Below are positions 14,457 through 18,246 of a stretch of 18,246 nucleotides of DNA, piece by piece. Under the pieces are notes generated by a model that made no database searches, was not told the DNA's origin, and saw only the letters and a list, made by a program, of their open reading frames with translations. Origin of the DNA: CAUZSH01 sp963582935 (GTDB lineage: Bacteria; Pseudomonadota; Gammaproteobacteria; Francisellales; Francisellaceae). The translations under genes and the position numbers were made by a program. The stretch lies in the NCBI GenBank assembly GCA_963582935.1, contig CAUZSH010000041.1:1-18246 (forward strand), given 5' to 3'. How positions within the stretch are numbered: position 1 is the first letter of the stretch; every line of letters begins with the position of its first letter.

Positions 14457-15886
14457 GAAGAACAAAAATATTAGCGACAATAGGTCCAGCAAGCGAAACG
14501 CCAGAAGTTTTGCGTAAGATGATTAAAGCGGGATTAAACGCTGTACGTTGCAACTTTTCTCATGGTACAGCGGATGACCATCGTAAACGTGTTCAGATGA
14601 TTCGAGATATTGCGAAAGAAATGGGCGTTCCAATTGGTATTCTTGCTGATTTACAGGGACCTAAAATTCGGGTTGCAAAGTTTGAAAATGGTAAAGTGAC
14701 ACTTGAAAAAGGCGCTGAGTTTACGCTGGATGCTGAAATGGATTCAGAAAAAGGCAATCAGTTAACGGTTGGCATTGACTATAAAGAACTTCCAAATGAT
14801 GTTAATAAGGGTGATATTCTGATTTTAGATGATGGAAAAATTGTTTTAACCGTTAAAAAAGTGAATGGCTCAAAGGTGGTTTGCACTGTGACGGCTGGTG
14901 GCGTTCTATCAAATAATAAGGGCATCAATAAGAAAGGCGGTGGTCTGACGGCGCCTGCGTTAACAGAAAAAGACAAAGAAGATATTAAAACAGCAGCATC
15001 GCTCCATGTAGATTATGTTGCGGTTTCCTTTCCGCGTGATGGTGATGACTTGCGTTATGCCCGTCAATTGCTCAAAGATCAGGATTGTAATGCTGGCATT
15101 GTGGCAAAAGTAGAGCGGACAGAGGCAGTTGACAACATTGATGACATTATTATGGCATCCGATGCGGTGATGGTTGCACGTGGAGATCTTGCTGTTGAGG
15201 TCGGTGATGAAAACGTGCCCGCAATTCAAAAGATGATTATTAATCGCACCCGTGAGCTTGATAAGATCGCGATTACCGCAACCCAAATGATGGAATCTAT
15301 GATTTCATGCCCAACGCCTACACGTGCTGAAGTGTCAGATGTGGCAAATGCCGTTTTAGATGGCACAGATGTGGTGATGCTCTCGGCTGAATCTGCAGCT
15401 GGAGATTATCCGGTAGAGGCAATCGCGACCATGGATCGCGTGATTAAAGCTGCCGAACAAAGCTCATTGTTGACGATTGTGACCAAGTCCAATATTGAGC
15501 GTGGCTATAAGAAAGTGGATGAAGCCGTTGCAATATCGGCGGTATATTTGGCGAATCATGTTGAGGCAAAAGCACTTTTATCCTTAACAGAGTCTGGTTC
15601 AACGGCACTATGGATGTCTCGGATCAATACAGATCTCCCTATTTTTGCATTAACTAGAAATAAGGATACAATAGGAAGAATGACTTTATATCGAGGCGTC
15701 ATGCCGATTGAGTTTGACTCAACAAGAATGCCTAAGTTTTATGTTAATAGATCAGCCATTGATGAGCTGGTTAAACGTAAGCTTGTGAAAGAAGAAGAGT
15801 GGATTGTGTTAACCAGTGGCGACCATATGGGCGCGCTAGGCGGGACCAATAAAATTAAAGTGGTTCAAGTTGGAAATGTTTTATAA
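14453..15886 (+). CDS. pyk: Pyruvate kinase
   Basis: Converts phosphoenolpyruvate and ADP to pyruvate and ATP, the exit step of glycolysis. It has 477 residues, a usual bacterial size. The start MRRTKILATIGPAS is canonical. Active-site pieces: Arg32 in VRCNFSHG, DLQGPKIR at 66-73, Lys219 in IVAKVERTEA, the metal and substrate loop MVARGDLAVEVG near 240-250, and ITATQMMESMI followed by TPTRAEVSDVANAVLDG. The B domain (about residues 74-165) and the C-terminal regulatory domain are complete. The start codon overlaps the pgk stop, and fba begins 39 bases after the stop. No effector preference can be assigned with confidence. Confidence 0.98.
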   Translation: MRRTKILATIGPASETPEVLRKMIKAGLNAVRCNFSHGTADDHRKRVQMIRDIAKEMGVPIGILADLQGPKIRVAKFENGKVTLEKGAEFTLDAEMDSEKGNQLTVGIDYKELPNDVNKGDILILDDGKIVLTVKKVNGSKVVCTVTAGGVLSNNKGINKKGGGLTAPALTEKDKEDIKTAASLHVDYVAVSFPRDGDDLRYARQLLKDQDCNAGIVAKVERTEAVDNIDDIIMASDAVMVARGDLAVEVGDENVPAIQKMIINRTRELDKIAITATQMMESMISCPTPTRAEVSDVANAVLDGTDVVMLSAESAAGDYPVEAIATMDRVIKAAEQSSLLTIVTKSNIERGYKKVDEAVAISAVYLANHVEAKALLSLTESGSTALWMSRINTDLPIFALTRNKDTIGRMTLYRGVMPIEFDSTRMPKFYVNRSAIDELVKRKLVKEEEWIVLTSGDHMGALGGTNKIKVVQVGNVL

Positions 15887-15925
15887 GATACAACTAATTA
15901 AATTTAAGCAATCAAGGAGATAAAA

Positions 15926-16990
15926 ATGGCATTAGTTTCACTAAGACAATTATTAGATCATGCTGCAGAGTATGGTTATGGAATCCCTGCTTACAATGTG
16001 AATAATCTTGAGCAGATTAGAGCCGTAATGGAAGCAGCTGACAGAGTTGATAGCCCGGTTATTTTGCAAGCATCTGCAGGAGCTCGTAAGTATGCGGGTG
16101 CGCCTTTTATTCGCCATCTCGTTTTAGCCGCTATTGAAGAATATCCGCATATTCCTGTTTGTATGCATCAAGATCATGGCACATCCCCTGATATTTGCCA
16201 GCGTTCTATTCAGTTAGGATTTTCATCGGTGATGATGGATGGTTCATTAATGTCAGATGGTAAAACACCTGCTGATTATGATTATAATGTGGATGTCACA
16301 AAAACAACGGTTGGTTTTTCTCATGCTTGTGGTGTTTCTGTTGAAGGGGAACTTGGTTGTCTAGGCTCTCTTGAAACAGGTGAAGCAGGTGAAGAGGATG
16401 GTGTGGGCGCTGTCGGGAAACTTTCAGAAGAACAACTTTTGACTGATCCTGAAGAAGCTGCTTCTTTTGTGAAGGAAACCAAAGTGGATGCTTTGGCAAT
16501 TGCGATTGGTACCAGCCATGGTGCTTATAAGTTTACAAAACCGCCAACAGGGGATGTTTTAGCAATTTCACGTGTAAAAGAAATTCACGCACGCATTCCA
16601 GACACGCATTTAGTCATGCATGGCTCGTCTTCTGTGCCTCAAGACTGGTTAAAAGTTATTAATGAATATGGTGGTTCTATGGGTGAAACCTATGGAGTTC
16701 CCGTTTCTGAAATTGTGGAAGCCATTAAATATGGTGTGCGTAAGGTTAATATTGATACGGATTTACGTATGGCAGCAACGGGAGCGATTCGTCGTTTCTT
16801 AGCTGAAAATGGTGCGGAATTTGATCCTCGTAAATATAATGCTGTAGCAAAAGATGCAATGAGTGGAATCTGTCAGGCACGTTATGAGGCATTTGGTTCA
16901 GCAGGACATGCAAGTAAGATCAAAGTGCTTTCGCTTGAAACCATGTTCCAGCGTTATCAAACGGGTGAGCTAGATCCACGCATTAAGTAA
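15926..16990 (+). CDS. fba: Class II (zinc) fructose-bisphosphate aldolase
   Basis: Cleaves fructose 1,6-bisphosphate to glyceraldehyde 3-phosphate and dihydroxyacetone phosphate, or runs in reverse. It has 354 residues and the layout of the class II subtype found in Francisella-, Coxiella- and Calvin-cycle-type clusters. The N-terminus is MALVSLRQLLDHAAEYGYGI. The catalytic and zinc motif CMHQDHG has His81, Asp83 and His84. Further ligand and substrate blocks are VEGELGCLGSLE, GTSHGAYKF, VMHGSSSVP and KVNIDTDLRMA, and a C-terminal GHASKIKV. AAGGAG lies 6 bases before the ATG, the best ribosome site in the cluster. It is the last gene of the operon; the next gene is convergent with a 22-base gap and no obvious terminator lies between them. 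Confidence 0.98.
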   Translation: MALVSLRQLLDHAAEYGYGIPAYNVNNLEQIRAVMEAADRVDSPVILQASAGARKYAGAPFIRHLVLAAIEEYPHIPVCMHQDHGTSPDICQRSIQLGFSSVMMDGSLMSDGKTPADYDYNVDVTKTTVGFSHACGVSVEGELGCLGSLETGEAGEEDGVGAVGKLSEEQLLTDPEEAASFVKETKVDALAIAIGTSHGAYKFTKPPTGDVLAISRVKEIHARIPDTHLVMHGSSSVPQDWLKVINEYGGSMGETYGVPVSEIVEAIKYGVRKVNIDTDLRMAATGAIRRFLAENGAEFDPRKYNAVAKDAMSGICQARYEAFGSAGHASKIKVLSLETMFQRYQTGELDPRIK

Positions 16991-17012
16991 TCTTTTATAT
17001 ACGAGGTGCTTT

Positions 17013-17456
17013 TTATGTACACAAGCCTTGATGTGAGTGTGCATATTCTTGACTGCACAGATATATAGCATGAAGTGTATTCGTGTTCACATTAATATCA
17101 TAGCTTACGGCTAGTCCTTCGCTTATAATTCTAGTTTTAGCATAAGCGTATTGATTTTGACGGCTAAAGGTAAATATCCATTTTCTCATGCCGTTGTCTT
17201 TTTCTTTTTCTTTAAATTCGATAAAGTTCTGTGTGTGCTTGATTCCTTTCATCACATATAGATCAATGGATTTCCCTGAAAAAATAAGGTTTCCCTCTAG
17301 CAGACCTTCAAATGGGTTTTTGCCGTTCATAAGATGCATTTGAAGCGTTTCATTAAAGTTATTGAACACTTTAATGGGTTGGCGATCATAGGAAATAGAA
17401 ATTATAGGTAAGCTAAATAATATAGCTACCAGAGAGATGGTCATTCCATTTTTCAT
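17013..17456 (-). CDS. Small exported protein of unknown function, 147 residues
   Basis: I do not recognise this protein. It begins MKNGMTISLVAILFSLPIIS, a short basic start and hydrophobic core typical of a signal peptide, probably cleaved near residue 20-23. The mature part is about 125 residues, mixed charge, with beta-like alternation (NLIFSGKSIDLYVMKG, RKWIFTFSRQNQYAYA) and two cysteines-only candidates near the end (YLCSQEY and GLCT) that could form a disulphide. This suggests a small periplasmic or secreted beta-rich protein. No ribosome site stands out before the ATG. It lies 133 bases downstream of the OmpW gene on the same strand, so the two envelope genes may share a transcript. 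Confidence 0.7.
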   Translation of the reverse strand: MKNGMTISLVAILFSLPIISISYDRQPIKVFNNFNETLQMHLMNGKNPFEGLLEGNLIFSGKSIDLYVMKGIKHTQNFIEFKEKEKDNGMRKWIFTFSRQNQYAYAKTRIISEGLAVSYDINVNTNTLHAIYLCSQEYAHSHQGLCT

Positions 17457-17589
17457 TGTTCATAAGCCAATAATGCCGTGCATAAGATAATAACTAGTGC
17501 ATGGAGGCCATATTTTCAAATGGATGACAGCTTTAGTTTAATCACCTTATTAATTGAGGGTGTTAAGACGATTAAATTAGTTGGGGTGT
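17457..17589. other. Gap between the two envelope genes
   Basis: AT-rich 133 bases with no open frame, hairpin or clear promoter that I can support. Confidence 0.4.
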
Positions 17590-18246
17590 TTATTGAAATT
17601 TATATCCCACACCAGCACCAAATATCCAGGGATTTATTTTAACATTGAGTGTTTCAGAGTTCTCACCAGGAGCTGCAGTGATATGAACATCCGTATTTAG
17701 GAAGATTTTCTTAACATCAAAGTTAATAGACCACTGTTTAGATATATTTATATCCATCCCTGCTTGAAAGGCAACACAAAAAGCATTGTCATATTTTATG
17801 CTGTCAACAGCACCCGATTTGGCGCCATAGAATACGGTATAGTTTATACCAGCACCAAGATAAGGGCTAATTAGCGAATTAGGTGTGAAGTGATACAAAA
17901 GGGTTAATGTTGGAGGTAGTAGCCAGACGCTTCCTAAGTCTAAATTGCCTGTTCCTGTTACACTATTTTTTGTTGTTCCAAGAATCAGTTCTGTCGAAAT
18001 ATGGGGCGTAAAGAAATAGTTAATGTCCAGCTCTGGTATTAAGGAATTTGAGACATTTGTAGCTTTAGCGCCGACAGTAGGAAGAGTAGTGCTAGAAATA
18101 TCAGGTACAACCCACAGACCTCTCAAGCGAACTTGCCAACGACTAAAATCGCTTTGAGATGAAAAATTAGTTTGATTAGATGTGGATGTTTGTTGTTCTG
18201 TAGTGGTTTGTGCAAACAACCCAGTGGAAGCTGCGGCAACAATGAT
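17590..18246 (-). CDS. ompW: OmpW-family outer membrane protein, 5' end outside window
   Basis: Predicted small eight-stranded outer-membrane beta-barrel. The minus-strand frame runs from the window edge, where it reads IIVAAASTGLFAQTTTEQ, the end of a signal peptide with a likely cleavage after LFA, to a TAA at 17592-17590. The visible part has 218 residues. Family features: WQVRLRGLWVVPD at the first strand, ELDINYFFTPHISTELILGT, LLPPTLTLLYHF followed by SPYLGAGINYT, and the last strands with KINPWIFGAGVGYKF, matching the OmpW ending. One extra Gln follows the usual terminal Phe. OmpW proteins are linked to passage of small hydrophobic molecules and to stress responses; the specific role here is unknown. 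A TTG at 18219 is not the true start, because the signal sequence extends before it. Confidence 0.92.
   Translation of the reverse strand: MIVAAASTGLFAQTTTEQQTSTSNQTNFSSQSDFSRWQVRLRGLWVVPDISSTTLPTVGAKATNVSNSLIPELDINYFFTPHISTELILGTTKNSVTGTGNLDLGSVWLLPPTLTLLYHFTPNSLISPYLGAGINYTVFYGAKSGAVDSIKYDNAFCVAFQAGMDINISKQWSINFDVKKIFLNTDVHITAAPGENSETLNVKINPWIFGAGVGYKFQ

Noticed and set aside
1..18246. tRNA genes, CRISPR array or phage-defence operon
   Set aside because: I saw no tRNA cloverleaf with a GGTTCGA-type arm, no regularly spaced repeats, and no recognisable nuclease, methylase or toxin-antitoxin genes.

Overview
The window looks like part of the chromosome of an AT-rich gammaproteobacterium with many decayed insertion sequences. 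The gene order tkt-gap-pgk-pyk-fba on one strand is, from memory, the layout in Francisella, Coxiella and Legionella relatives, and the aldolase N-terminus reads like those groups. My best guess is the Francisella/Fangia/Piscirickettsia neighbourhood or Legionellales. This is inferred from order and protein style, not from a search.

Layout. Bases 1-648 hold the right part of an IS6-family insertion sequence whose transposase carries two in-frame stops. Then pyrG (CTP synthase, +) faces three minus-strand genes: a histidine kinase overlapping its OmpR-type response regulator, and an MFS transporter. From about 5.8 to 10.1 kb the window is a patchwork: a GC-rich, structure-prone tract of unknown nature, a truncated membrane-protein gene, an unrecognised 176-residue gene, a small two-helix membrane protein, a cold-shock gene, an orphan PntA/alanine dehydrogenase-type gene, and short broken pieces of other genes. 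These pieces include a recombinase-like helix-turn-helix end, a possible molybdenum hydroxylase end, the C-terminus of an HU protein, and an IS200/IS605 start with its left-end hairpin.

From 10.17 to 16.99 kb lies an intact central-carbon operon: transketolase, GAPDH, phosphoglycerate kinase, pyruvate kinase and class II fructose-bisphosphate aldolase. It links the non-oxidative pentose phosphate branch to lower glycolysis. A strong factor-independent terminator hairpin sits between gap and pgk, and pgk and pyk overlap by four bases. The window ends with two minus-strand envelope genes: a small exported protein and an OmpW-family porin cut by the window edge.

I did not find a convincing new multi-gene system. 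The most unexplained items are the GC-rich tract at about 5866-6125, the inverted repeat before the unknown gene at 6577, and the terminator inside the glycolytic operon.
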